Shown here one piece after another: positions 53,439 through 61,618 of a stretch of DNA of 64,000 nt; the stretch's first letter is position 1; every line of letters starts with the position of its first letter. Where the stretch lies: positions 248,001-312,000 of the forward strand of contig CAVZCC010000008.1 of NCBI GenBank assembly GCA_963773765.1, in the 5' to 3' direction. The position numbers and the translations under genes were made by a program. The notes below the pieces were generated by a model, which saw nothing but the letters and a program-made list of their open reading frames with translations, was not told the origin of the DNA and ran no database searches. The stretch comes from CAVZCC01 sp963773765. GTDB lineage: Bacteria; Actinomycetota; Acidimicrobiia; Acidimicrobiales; Microtrichaceae.

Positions 53439-56054
53439 ATGAAGGCCCTCCGCAGTTTCACGGTCCGACCCCGCCTCCCCCTCCCGCTGGAGCCGCTCGA
53501 CCGCCTGGCCAGCAACCTGCGCTGGTCGTGGGACCGGCCGACGCGGGAGCTGTTCACCGCCATCGACCCCCGGGTGTGGGACGAGGGCGGCCACGACCCC
53601 CGCCGGGTCCTGGCCGAGGTGTCCACCGGGCGCCTGGACGAGTTGGCCGCCGATGCCGCCTACCTGGAGCGCCTCACCGCCGCCGCCGCCGCCCTGGACG
53701 CGTACGAGACCCTCCCCCGCTGGTTCCAGCGGGAGGTGGCCGCAGGGCGGATGCCCACCGCGGCGGACGGCGAGACGGCCATCGACGGTGGCGTGGTGGC
53801 CTACTTCTCGCCCGAGTTCGGCATCGCCGAGGCGGTCCCGCAGTACTCGGGTGGCCTGGGGGTGCTGGCCGGAGACCACCTGAAGTCGGCGTCGGACCTC
53901 GGGGTGCCGTTGGTGGCCATCGGGCTCTTCTACCGCCACGGCTACTTCCGCCAGTCCTTGACGGTGGACGGCTGGCAACAGGAGCGGTTCCCGGACCTGG
54001 ACCCCTACGCCATGGCGCTGGAGCTGTGCGACGGGATCCGGATCTCGCTCGACCTGGCCGGCCAGACCCTGGTCGCCCAGGTCTGGAAGGCCACGGTGGG
54101 GCGCACGCCCCTGTACCTGCTGGACGCCGACATCCCGGAGAACAGCCACGACCTCCAGCTGGTCACCGACCGGCTGTACGGCGGCGACGTGGAACACCGG
54201 CTCCGCCAGGAGATGCTGCTGGGCATCGGCGGCGTCCGGGCCCTGGAGGCGTTGGGCGTACCGGTGCACGTGTTCCACACCAACGAGGGCCACGCCGGGT
54301 TCCTCGGGCTGGAGCGGATCCGCACCCACATGGAGCGCGACGCGATGTCCTTCCCCGAGGCGCTGGAGGCGGTGCGGGCCGGGGCGGTGTTCACCACCCA
54401 CACCCCCGTGCCGGCCGGCATCGACCAGTTCCCCCGGGAGCTGATGGAGAAGTACTTCTCGTCCTGGGCCGGGGCGTGCGGGGTCACCCTGGACGACCTG
54501 ATGGCACTCGGCCACCGTCCGGCCGACGAGCCCGCCGACCGGTTCAACATGGCGGTCATGGGCATGCGGCTGGCCGAGCGACGCAACGGCGTGTCCGCGT
54601 TGCACGGGGCGGTGAGCCGCAACATGTTCGCCGACCTGTGGCCCGGCGTGCCGGAGCCGGAGACCCCGGTGGGCCACATCACCAACGGCGTCCACGGCGC
54701 CACCTGGGTGTCGGCGGAGATGGCCGAGGTGTTCAGCGGGTCCGTCGGGGCCGACTGGCAGTGGGCCGACGACGCGTCCTGGCAGGCCATCGCCGACGCC
54801 GACGACACCGCCCTGTGGTCGGCGCACCGGGCCGGCAAGGTCCGCCTGGTGGAGCACGTCAGGGACCGCCTCCGGGGCTCGGGCCTGGTCCAGGGCCGCT
54901 CGCCGTCGGACCTGGCCTGGGTGGACGACGCGCTCGACCCCGACGCCCTCACCATCTGCTTCGCCCGCCGGTTCGCGACCTACAAGCGGGCCGCGCTGCT
55001 GCTGAGCCAGCCGGAACGGCTCAAGGCGCTGCTGGCGGACACCGACCGGCCCATCCAGTTCGTGTTCGCGGGCAAGGCCCACCCCGCCGACGACGCGGGC
55101 AAGGAGCTGATCCGCCAGGTCGTGGCGTTCTCCCACGACCCGGAGGTGCGCAGGCGGTTCGTGTTCGTCGAGGACTACGACATGGCCCTCGCCCGTTCGC
55201 TGGTCCAGGGCGCGGACATCTGGCTCAACACCCCGGTGCGGCCGATGGAGGCATCCGGCACCAGCGGCATGAAGGCGGTCATGAACGGTGCCCTGCACTG
55301 CTCGGTCCTGGACGGCTGGTGGGCCGAGTGCTTCCGCTCCGGTCGGGACGTCGGTCCGGAGGACGGCCACGACGGACCCGGCGGTCCCAACGGCTGGGCC
55401 ATCTCCTCGGCCGAGGCCGTGGTGGACGACCACCGGCGCACCGAACTGGAGGCCAACAGCCTCTTCGAGTTGCTGGAGACCCAGATCTCCCCGCTCTACC
55501 ACGGCGGGCGGGACGACTCGGTGCCCACGGGGTGGGTGGGGCGGGTCAAGGCCTCCCTGCGCACGCTGGGCCCGTTCGTCGGTGCCCATCGCATGGTCCG
55601 CGACTACGTGACGGAGCTGTACCTGCCGGCGGCGGCCCGGGCCGTGCAGCTCTCCACCGACGGGTTCCGCGGCGCCCGGGACCTGGCTGCGTACCGCCAG
55701 CGCCTCGTCGAGTGCTGGGGCGGTGTGCACGTGGACGACGTGGAGGCCGACGAGGCGGTGGCGGACCTGGGTGGCACCCGTGAGGTCCGGGCCACGGTGG
55801 CGCTCGGCGGGCTCTCACCCGAGGACGTGGACGTGCAACTGGTCTCGGGCCGGGTGGGCCAGTCGGACCAGTTGGAGCACACCACGGCGGTCTCCATGCG
55901 CGACGACGGCCCGTCGGACGACGCCCACCGTCGCTACGTCGGCGAGTCGCCGCTGTCCACCGCGGGGCGCATGGGCGTCACGGTGCGGGTGGTTCCCCGC
56001 AACGACCTGGTGGCCAACCCCCTGGAGCTGGGCCACGTCGCCTGGGCCGACTGA
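53439..56054 (+). CDS. glgP: Alpha-glucan (glycogen/maltodextrin) phosphorylase
   Basis: Releases glucose-1-phosphate from alpha-1,4-glucans, using PLP. The 871-residue protein is the actinobacterial type with an N-terminal DUF3417 domain (FTVRPRLPLPLEPLDRLASNLRWSW). Catalytic-domain features are YFSPEFGIAEAVPQYSGGLGVLAGDH, VFHTNEGHAGFLGLERI, FATYKRAALLL and EASGTSGMKAVMNG with the PLP Lys612. The phosphate and glucan sites look intact. ATG 53439 sits just downstream of the 23-base repeats. It is the fourth glucan-related gene with treS, mak and glgB, though separated from them by the propeller cluster. No glgE lies in the window. Confidence 0.93.
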   Translation: MKALRSFTVRPRLPLPLEPLDRLASNLRWSWDRPTRELFTAIDPRVWDEGGHDPRRVLAEVSTGRLDELAADAAYLERLTAAAAALDAYETLPRWFQREVAAGRMPTAADGETAIDGGVVAYFSPEFGIAEAVPQYSGGLGVLAGDHLKSASDLGVPLVAIGLFYRHGYFRQSLTVDGWQQERFPDLDPYAMALELCDGIRISLDLAGQTLVAQVWKATVGRTPLYLLDADIPENSHDLQLVTDRLYGGDVEHRLRQEMLLGIGGVRALEALGVPVHVFHTNEGHAGFLGLERIRTHMERDAMSFPEALEAVRAGAVFTTHTPVPAGIDQFPRELMEKYFSSWAGACGVTLDDLMALGHRPADEPADRFNMAVMGMRLAERRNGVSALHGAVSRNMFADLWPGVPEPETPVGHITNGVHGATWVSAEMAEVFSGSVGADWQWADDASWQAIADADDTALWSAHRAGKVRLVEHVRDRLRGSGLVQGRSPSDLAWVDDALDPDALTICFARRFATYKRAALLLSQPERLKALLADTDRPIQFVFAGKAHPADDAGKELIRQVVAFSHDPEVRRRFVFVEDYDMALARSLVQGADIWLNTPVRPMEASGTSGMKAVMNGALHCSVLDGWWAECFRSGRDVGPEDGHDGPGGPNGWAISSAEAVVDDHRRTELEANSLFELLETQISPLYHGGRDDSVPTGWVGRVKASLRTLGPFVGAHRMVRDYVTELYLPAAARAVQLSTDGFRGARDLAAYRQRLVECWGGVHVDDVEADEAVADLGGTREVRATVALGGLSPEDVDVQLVSGRVGQSDQLEHTTAVSMRDDGPSDDAHRRYVGESPLSTAGRMGVTVRVVPRNDLVANPLELGHVAWAD

Positions 56055-56076
56055 TCGGCCACACCGACGCCTGCGA

Positions 56077-56150
56077 CCCACCGCCACCCGTTCCTGCGGC
56101 AGTGATCGGTGCGGCAGCCCGATCCGTGACGCAGGAACAGGTGCGGTGGG
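56077..56150. repeat. Long imperfect inverted repeat between glgP and enoyl-CoA hydratase
   Basis: The whole 74-base segment folds back on itself. The left arm begins CCCACCGCCACCCGTTCCTGCG (56077-56098), the right arm CGCAGGAACAGGTGCGGTGGG (56130-56150); they pair with one bulge and one mismatch. An inner stem GATCGG/CCGATC (56104-56109, 56119-56124) extends the pairing. The genes on both sides converge on it, so it may be a bidirectional terminator. It is longer than needed for that and could be a mobile palindromic element. Confidence 0.8.
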
Positions 56151-56175
56151 GGCTCTCGGTGCCGGGGGGCCGCCT

Positions 56176-56988
56176 TCAGTCGAAGTCGGCCCGGCCGGGG
56201 CCGTGCTCCAGGAACGACGCCACACCGACCTCGGCATCACGCATGCCGAAGCTGGTGACGAACAGGCGCTGCTCCAGTTCCAGGCCAGCCGCCAGGCTCG
56301 TCTCCAGCCCCTCGTCGATGGCCTGCTTGGCCAAGGCCGTGGCCTCCCTCGCCCCCGACGCGTAGCGGCCCGCCAGTTCCAGCGCGACGTCCCGGGCGTC
56401 CCCGTCCACCACCCGGTCCACCAGGCCGATGGACGCGGCCTCGGCCGCGTCCACCATCCGGCCGCTGAACACCAGGTCCTTGGCCCGTGCCGGACCCACC
56501 AGGCGGGCCAGCCGCTGGGTGCCACCGCCACCGGGGATGATGCCGAGCAGGATCTCGGGCTGGCCGAACCGGGCGCGGTCGGAGGCCACCCGGAAGTCAC
56601 AGGCCAGCGCCAGTTCGCAGCCGCCACCCAACGCGAACCCGTTGACGGCGGCGATGGTCGGACACGGCAGCGCGGCCACGGCGTTGAGCGCCCGCAGGAA
56701 CGCTCCGCCGATCTCCGCCACCCGGTCCGGGGACTCGATCCGGAAGGGGGCGTCCCCACCCCGCTCGGCGAACTCCGTGATGTCGGCCCCGGCCGCGAAC
56801 ACCTTGGGGCCACCGGTGACCACCACCGCCCGGGGCTGCGTCGCGGCCAGCGCGGTCGCCAGTGCGTGCAGCTGGTCCAGCAGGGCCACGCACAGGGCGT
56901 TGACCTTTCCGTGGGCCAGGGTCAGGACGTCCACGCCGTCCGCGGTCCGTTCGTGGAGGATCAACTCGCCGCTCGTGTCATCTGCCAT
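56176..56988 (-). CDS. Enoyl-CoA hydratase/isomerase family protein
   Basis: A 270-residue crotonase-fold enzyme, probably hydrating trans-2-enoyl-CoA in beta-oxidation. Oxyanion-hole segments are FAAGADITEFAERGG (residues about 63-78) and NGFALGGGCELALACDF. Both catalytic glutamates typical of hydratases are present: Glu in GGGCELALAC and Glu in GQPEILLGIIPGGGGTQRLARLVG. The C-terminal helix is LELEQRLFVTSFGMRDAEVGVASFLEHG. Intact, with family length. ATG 56988 is a clear start. It is preceded by the small kinase gene on the same strand (start of kinase further upstream). Matches the acyl-CoA dehydrogenase and thioesterase genes in general metabolism. Confidence 0.93.
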   Translation of the reverse strand: MADDTSGELILHERTADGVDVLTLAHGKVNALCVALLDQLHALATALAATQPRAVVVTGGPKVFAAGADITEFAERGGDAPFRIESPDRVAEIGGAFLRALNAVAALPCPTIAAVNGFALGGGCELALACDFRVASDRARFGQPEILLGIIPGGGGTQRLARLVGPARAKDLVFSGRMVDAAEAASIGLVDRVVDGDARDVALELAGRYASGAREATALAKQAIDEGLETSLAAGLELEQRLFVTSFGMRDAEVGVASFLEHGPGRADFD

Positions 56989-56998
56989 GGCCGGAACG

Positions 56999-57832
56999 CT
57001 AACCGTCGCTCAGGCGGCCGAACGCCGGGCGCCGGCCGCTCCGGCCCGTCCGGCGCTCCAGGTCCGCCAGGCCGGCCGCCACCTGCCGGGGCCCGGGGCG
57101 GGCCGCGGGGTCCGACGCGATGCAGGGCGCCAGCACCCGGTGGAGGCGACGGGGGACGGCGACCGGCGCGGAGCGGGCCCGGCCGGAGGCGTACCGCACG
57201 CCGCGGCCCAGAGGGTCGCCCCCATGCCGTACACGTCCGACGCGGCGGTGGCCGGGTCACCGGCCCGGCGCTCCGGGGCGGCGAACGCCGGGGTGACGGC
57301 CCGGTCGCGGGGTGGTGCACCGGTGCCACCGTCGACCGCCGGGGCCGGGTCGCCCAGCGACGCCATGCCGAAGTCCGCCAGCCGCGCCACCCCCCGGTCG
57401 TCGAACAGCACGTTGGCGGGGGTCACGTCCCCGTGGATGACATCCAGGTCATGGGCCCGACCCAGCGCTGCCGGCCACGGACCTCCCGACCTGCGCCACG
57501 TCGGCCTCGGCCAGTGGGCCGTCGTGCAATCGGTCGGCGAGCGAGCCTCCGGTCATCAGGTCGCACACGATCCAGGCCACACCGTCCTCACCGACCCCCA
57601 TCGACCGCACGGCCACGACGCCGGGCACGGTGGCCAGTCGGGCCAGGGCGCGGGCCTCGTGCTCGAACCGGGCCCGGTTGGCCGGGTCCGACCCGACCTC
57701 CAGGACCTTGACCGCCACGTCCCGGCCGGCCCGCCGGTCCCGGCCCAGGAACACCGTGGCGGACCCACCCGAGCCCAGGGGGCGCACCAGCCGCAGGTGC
57801 GGCGGCAGGGACGTGGGTCGGTCCGGGTCCAC
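56999..57832 (-). pseudogene. Small soluble Ser/Thr protein kinase, two frameshifts
   Basis: A protein of about 277 residues consisting of a kinase domain only, with no transmembrane helix or sensor. From ATG 57832: Gly loop LGSGGSATVFLG, catalytic Lys in VAVKVLEVGSD, and VAWIVCDLMTGGSLADRL. A frameshift near 57470 moves to the loop with TPANVLFDD, where the HRD motif appears as HGD (in the joined frame), and ADFGMASLGD, then TPAFAAPERRAGDPATAASDVYGMGATLW. Another near 57195 leads to PCIASDPAARPGPRQVAAGL. A non-RD-type loop can still be active, but regulation would differ from PknB. It neighbours the metal ABC permease gene, six bases from its end. Confidence 0.75.
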
Positions 57833-57838
57833 GGGGGC

Positions 57839-58714
57839 TCAGCCGGAGGCGGCCACCGTGGCCGCGCCACGGTGGGACAACCAGCGCCGCACCTCCGCCA
57901 CCAGGAGGGCGACCACGAACAGCGCGACGGCACAGGTGGCCATGGCCGCACCTGCGGCCAGCCGGGCGTGCCAGGACACCAGGAGGCCGATCACCACCGA
58001 CACCTCCGCCAGGACCACGCTGAGCACCAGCACCCACGGCACACGACGCACCAGCTGCGTGGCCGCGGCCGCCGGGGCGGTGATCAGGGCGAAGACCAGC
58101 AGGGTGCCCACCGTCTTGAAGCTGGCCACCACGGTGAAGGTCACCAGCACCAGCAGCACGGCGTGGGTCAGCCCCGGACGCAGCCCCACCAGGGTGGCCG
58201 TGGACCGGTTGAACGACAGCGTCAGGAACGCCCGGTAGCCCACCACCACGCTGAGCAGGACCACGGCGGCCACCACGGCGCCGATCACCAGGTCCTGGGT
58301 GCTCACGCTGGTGATGCCGCCGAACAGGAACCCGGTGAGCTCGCCTGCGAACGACCGGCTGCTGGAGACGATGAGCACGCCCAGGGCCAGCATCCCCACG
58401 AAGAGCAGGCCGATGGCGGTGTCCTCGGTCAGGCGGCTGCGGCGGCTCACCAGGGTGATGCCCGCCACCATCACCCCGGCCGACACCAGTGCCCCGAGGG
58501 TGGCGCTGAACCCGATCACCGTGGCCAGGGCCAGTCCGGGCAGCACGCCGTGGGCCAGCGCGTCCCCCAGGAACGTCATGCCCCGCAGCACGACCCAGGT
58601 GCCGACCAGCCCGCAGGCGATGGCGGCGAAGGTCCCGGCCAGGAGGCCGCGCTGCATCGTGACCGAGTCCAGGAAGGGATCGACGAGCCACTCGACGGGC
58701 GTGAGGGCGAGCAC
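57839..58714 (-). CDS. Metal (zinc/manganese) ABC transporter permease
   Basis: A 291-residue permease of the ZnuB/AztB/MntB family, with about eight transmembrane helices. Signature segments are GTWVVLRGMTFLGDALAHGVLPGLALA near the N-terminus, the family loop LTEDTAIGLLFVGMLALGVLIV, and SFKTVGTLLVFALITAPAAAA. It would carry Zn2+ or Mn2+ released by the binding protein encoded directly upstream. The expected ATPase gene is not between or beside them. ATG 58714 starts MLALTPVEWLVDPF. The gene is ten bases downstream of the binding-protein gene, so they are co-transcribed. Confidence 0.92.
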   Translation of the reverse strand: MLALTPVEWLVDPFLDSVTMQRGLLAGTFAAIACGLVGTWVVLRGMTFLGDALAHGVLPGLALATVIGFSATLGALVSAGVMVAGITLVSRRSRLTEDTAIGLLFVGMLALGVLIVSSSRSFAGELTGFLFGGITSVSTQDLVIGAVVAAVVLLSVVVGYRAFLTLSFNRSTATLVGLRPGLTHAVLLVLVTFTVVASFKTVGTLLVFALITAPAAAATQLVRRVPWVLVLSVVLAEVSVVIGLLVSWHARLAAGAAMATCAVALFVVALLVAEVRRWLSHRGAATVAASG

Positions 58715-58723
58715 GTTGCGACG

Positions 58724-59737
58724 CTACCCGCCCGTGGTCGACGGTCCCGGCGCCGGGCCGGCCGACGACCGGCCCAGCGCCCCCGCCACCCGGTCCGCGT
58801 TCGTGCGCATCATCGTGAGGTACGTGTCGGCCCCGCTCCCGGGCTCGCCCAACGTCTCGGTGTAGAGCTCCACCACGGCCACGTCGCCACCGACCAGCTC
58901 CGCCAGCTGGTCGGCCACCTCGGCCGGCTGGGTGGTCTCGCCGAAGACGGCGGGCACGCCGGCGTCCCGCACCGTCACGGCCAGCTCCTCCAGGTCCCGC
59001 GGGTTGGTCTCGCCCAGCGAGCTGGTGGACGGGATGATGGCGCCGATCACCTCGAAGTCGAACCGGTCGGCGAAGTAGCCGAGCGCCTCGTGGTTGGTCA
59101 CGAGCTTGCGGCGGTCGGCCGGCACCGCAGCCAGCGTGGCGTCCATCCCGGCCGAGAGCTCGGCCAGTTCCTGCTGGTAGGCCGCGGTGCAGTCCTGGAT
59201 CTCCGTGTCGGTGACCGGCAGCCCGTCGACCTCGGTCAGGCGGTCGGCGATGAGGCCGGCCGCCGTGGCCATCCGGTCGGGGTCCATCCACACGTGGGGA
59301 TCCACGTCTCCCCCGTCCCCCTCCCCCGGGGCGGCGCTCAGCGGGTCCACCTCGGGACCGACCTCCAGCACCGCGACGCCGTCGGACGCGGCCTGCTGGA
59401 GCGCGTCCTCCAGGCCCTCCTCCAGGCCCAGGCCGTTGGCCACGACCAGGCCGGCGCCCTGCAGCCGGTCGGCGTCCTGCACCGTGGCCTCGTACTCGTG
59501 GGCGTCGGTGCCGGCCGGGATGATCGACGTGACGTCCAGGTCCCCGCAGCCGACCCGGTCGGTGATGTCGGCCAGGATCGTGGTCGTGGCCAGGACCGAG
59601 CCGCCGGCAGGGTCTGCACCGTCCGTGGCGGCGGTGCCGTCACCTCCGGAGTCACCGCAGCCCGGGGCGAGGACCGCCAGGGCGCCGACCAGTGACAGGG
59701 AGCGGACCAGTGACCGGGAGGGGGAACGTCGTCGCAT
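58724..59737 (-). CDS. Metal ABC transporter substrate-binding lipoprotein (ZnuA-like)
   Basis: Captures Zn2+ or Mn2+ outside the membrane and hands it to the permease. 337 residues. ATG 59737 starts a signal peptide with lipobox LAPGC (Cys27). Metal-ligand His residues lie in AGTDAHEYEATVQDA, DPHVWMDPDRMATAAGLIADRL and TNHEALGYFADRFDF, followed by the acidic loop of GETTQPAEVADQLAEL. This is the cluster A-I pattern (three His plus Asp/Glu). A His-rich loop is short or absent, so zinc versus manganese cannot be separated. The start upstream at 59791 would put the operator region into coding sequence. It is divergent from the Fur-family gene across a palindromic region. Confidence 0.9.
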   Translation of the reverse strand: MRRRSPSRSLVRSLSLVGALAVLAPGCGDSGGDGTAATDGADPAGGSVLATTTILADITDRVGCGDLDVTSIIPAGTDAHEYEATVQDADRLQGAGLVVANGLGLEEGLEDALQQAASDGVAVLEVGPEVDPLSAAPGEGDGGDVDPHVWMDPDRMATAAGLIADRLTEVDGLPVTDTEIQDCTAAYQQELAELSAGMDATLAAVPADRRKLVTNHEALGYFADRFDFEVIGAIIPSTSSLGETNPRDLEELAVTVRDAGVPAVFGETTQPAEVADQLAELVGGDVAVVELYTETLGEPGSGADTYLTMMRTNADRVAGALGRSSAGPAPGPSTTGG

Positions 59738-59754
59738 GTCGACGACCCTATAAC

Positions 59755-59776
59755 GAGAGTGGTTCTCAGTGCCACT
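59755..59776. promoter_or_regulatory. Candidate Zur/Fur operator between divergent genes
   Basis: Two overlapping inverted repeats lie in the 77-base gap: GAGA with TCTC (59755-59767) and AGTGG with CCACT (59758-59776). It sits upstream of both the binding-protein gene (59737) and the Fur-family gene (59815), as expected for a zinc-uptake operator. It does not match the mycobacterial Zur consensus closely, so it is only a candidate. Confidence 0.45.
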
Positions 59777-59814
59777 CCCTGTCTTTCCCATTCATTCCCA
59801 TCTATGCTGCCCCG

Positions 59815-60262
59815 ATGCCCGACGCCATCACGGACCTCCACACCACCGCCGCCCAGCGGTTGCAGACCGCAGGGCTGCGCTACACCAGCTCCCGGCGGCG
59901 CGTCGTCCAGGTCCTGGCCGAGACCGACCGCCCGCTGACCATCCCGGAGATCCTGGGGCGGCAGGACGGCCTGGCCCAGAGCAGCGCCTACCGGAACCTG
60001 AACGAGTTGATCGCAGCCGGCGTCGTCCACCGGATCGTGGTGGGCGACGAGTTCAGCCACTACGAGTTGGCCCAGGACCTGACCAGCCACCACCACCACC
60101 TGGTCTGCACGCGCTGCGGCCGGGTGGAGGACTTCGCCCCGTCCGAGGCGCTCGAGACCACCCTGGACCAGGCCCTCGGCCGCGTTCGCGGTGGCCCACG
60201 GGTTCACCACGGAGCACCACCGACTGGACCTCATCGGGCGCTGCACCAACTGCTCGGACTGA
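59815..60262 (+). CDS. Fur-family metal-responsive repressor (probably Zur), one frameshift
   Basis: A regulator of about 149 residues that would repress the divergent metal-uptake genes when zinc is sufficient. The winged helix is RRRVVQVLAETDRPLTIPEI with recognition helix QSSAYRNLNELIAAGVVHR. Metal sites are visible: HYELAQDLTSHHHHLVCTRCGRVEDF (His cluster and first CxxC). After a frameshift near 60185 the end is VAHGFTTEHHRLDLIGRCTNCSD with the second CxxC, stop at 60260-60262. The Zur assignment rests on position next to a ZnuA-like gene. The frameshift falls in a GC-rich run and looks like an indel. Confidence 0.85.
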
Positions 60263-60299
60263 CCGGCGCCATCGCCCGGGACGGGGTCGGTCCTCCCGG

Positions 60300-61250
60300 T
60301 CAGGGGTCGAGCAACTCCGCCGCCGCGGCCCACGGGTCCGCGGACCGTGACGCGACCTGGTCGCGTGCCCGGTCCCACCGCTCCCCCGTGCACAGCGCCG
60401 CCGCCCGCTCCAGCAACCGTGCGGCCACCACCTCGCGGAGCTCCTCGTCGGCCCGTTGGGCCCGCCGGCGCTCCAGCTCACCGGTGGCGACCAGGTGGGC
60501 CCGGTGCTCCTGCACCGCGAGCCACAGCTCCTCCACCCCGGCACCGGTGGTGGCCACCGTCTCCAGGATCGGCGGCAGGTGGGCCCGGTGGGCGCCGAGC
60601 GCGAGCATGTTCTCCAGGTCCCGTCGGGTGTCGGCCGCTCCGGGCCGGTCGGCCTTGTTGATCACGAACACGTCCGCGATCTCCATCAGGCCGGCCTTGT
60701 TGGCCTGCACCGCGTCACCCCAGCCGGGGTTGACCACGACCACGGTGGTGTCGGCCGCTCCGGCCACCTCCACCTCCACCTGGCCCACGCCCACGGTCTC
60801 GACCACCACCCACCGGTACCCGGCCGCGTCCAGCACCCGCACGGCCTCCGGGGTGGCCAGCGACAACCCGCCCAGGTGACCGCGGGTGGCCATCGAGCGG
60901 ATGTACACCCCGTCGTCCAGCGTGTGCTCGCCCATGCGGACGCGGTCGCCCAGGATCGCGCCGCCCGAGAACGGCGAGGACGGGTCGATGGCCAGGACCG
61001 CGACCTGCTCGCCGTCGTGGCGGACCCGGCCGCAGAGGGCGTTGGTGAGCGACGACTTGCCGGCACCGGGGGCGCCGGTGATGCCCACGGTGTGGGCCGT
61101 CCCGGCCCGGGGGAACGCCTCGCGGGCCACGGCCCGGGCCCCGTCACCACCACGCTCCACCAGCGAGAGCAGGCGGGCCAGGGCGGCCCGCTCGCCGGTC
61201 CGTGCCGCTTCCAGGAGTGCCGCCGGCGACCGGTCGGCGCCGACCGACAT
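60300..61250 (-). CDS. meaB: MeaB-like methylmalonyl-CoA mutase-associated GTPase
   Basis: A G3E-family GTPase (ArgK/MeaB) that protects and reloads methylmalonyl-CoA mutase and related B12 enzymes. 316 residues. Walker A/G1 is GAPGAGKSSLTNALCG near residues 58-73. The switch region is LAIDPSSPFSGGAILGDRVRM, typical of MeaB. VVVETVGVGQVEVEVAGAADT is G3 and INKADRPGA is G4. The C-terminal dimerisation helices follow (RRRAQRADEELREVVAARLLE). The mutase is not in this window. It is upstream of no obvious partner; the NifU-like gene begins just upstream. Confidence 0.92.
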   Translation of the reverse strand: MSVGADRSPAALLEAARTGERAALARLLSLVERGGDGARAVAREAFPRAGTAHTVGITGAPGAGKSSLTNALCGRVRHDGEQVAVLAIDPSSPFSGGAILGDRVRMGEHTLDDGVYIRSMATRGHLGGLSLATPEAVRVLDAAGYRWVVVETVGVGQVEVEVAGAADTTVVVVNPGWGDAVQANKAGLMEIADVFVINKADRPGAADTRRDLENMLALGAHRAHLPPILETVATTGAGVEELWLAVQEHRAHLVATGELERRRAQRADEELREVVAARLLERAAALCTGERWDRARDQVASRSADPWAAAAELLDP

Positions 61251-61252
61251 GG

Positions 61253-61513
61253 TCAGAGCGAGACCGCGGTGCCCAGCTCGAGTCCCTCGTCCGGCTGGAC
61301 GACGGCGGTGACCCCGGGGACCCGGTCCTTCATGATCCGCTCGATGCCGGCCTTCATGGTGACGGTGGAGGCGGGGCAGCTGACGCAGGCACCGTGGAGC
61401 TGGACGGTCACCACGCCGGAGTCCTCGTCGACCTCGACCAGGGAGATGTCACCGCCGTCGGCCTGGATGGCGGGGCGGATGATCTCGATGACCTCTTCGA
61501 CCTTGTCCTGCAC
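61253..61513 (-). CDS. NifU-like iron-sulfur cluster scaffold protein
   Basis: An 86-residue protein consisting of a single NifU C-terminal domain. The motif is GACVSCPASTVTMKAGIERIM, with CxxC that binds an Fe-S cluster with a partner subunit. It probably carries Fe-S clusters to apoproteins. GTG 61513 (VQDKVEEVIEIIRPAIQADGG) is the domain start; upstream codons of the open frame do not match the family. The stop is three bases from the meaB start. Intact. Confidence 0.92.
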   Translation of the reverse strand: MQDKVEEVIEIIRPAIQADGGDISLVEVDEDSGVVTVQLHGACVSCPASTVTMKAGIERIMKDRVPGVTAVVQPDEGLELGTAVSL

Positions 61514-61618
61514 GACTGCGACTCCAACCTCCGCGGGGCGTCCCCACTGTAGGGGTGCGGACCGCCCGTTCCGTAGCCGGACACGACCCGGCACGCCCTG
61601 CAACAGCGTCCGGGGGCC

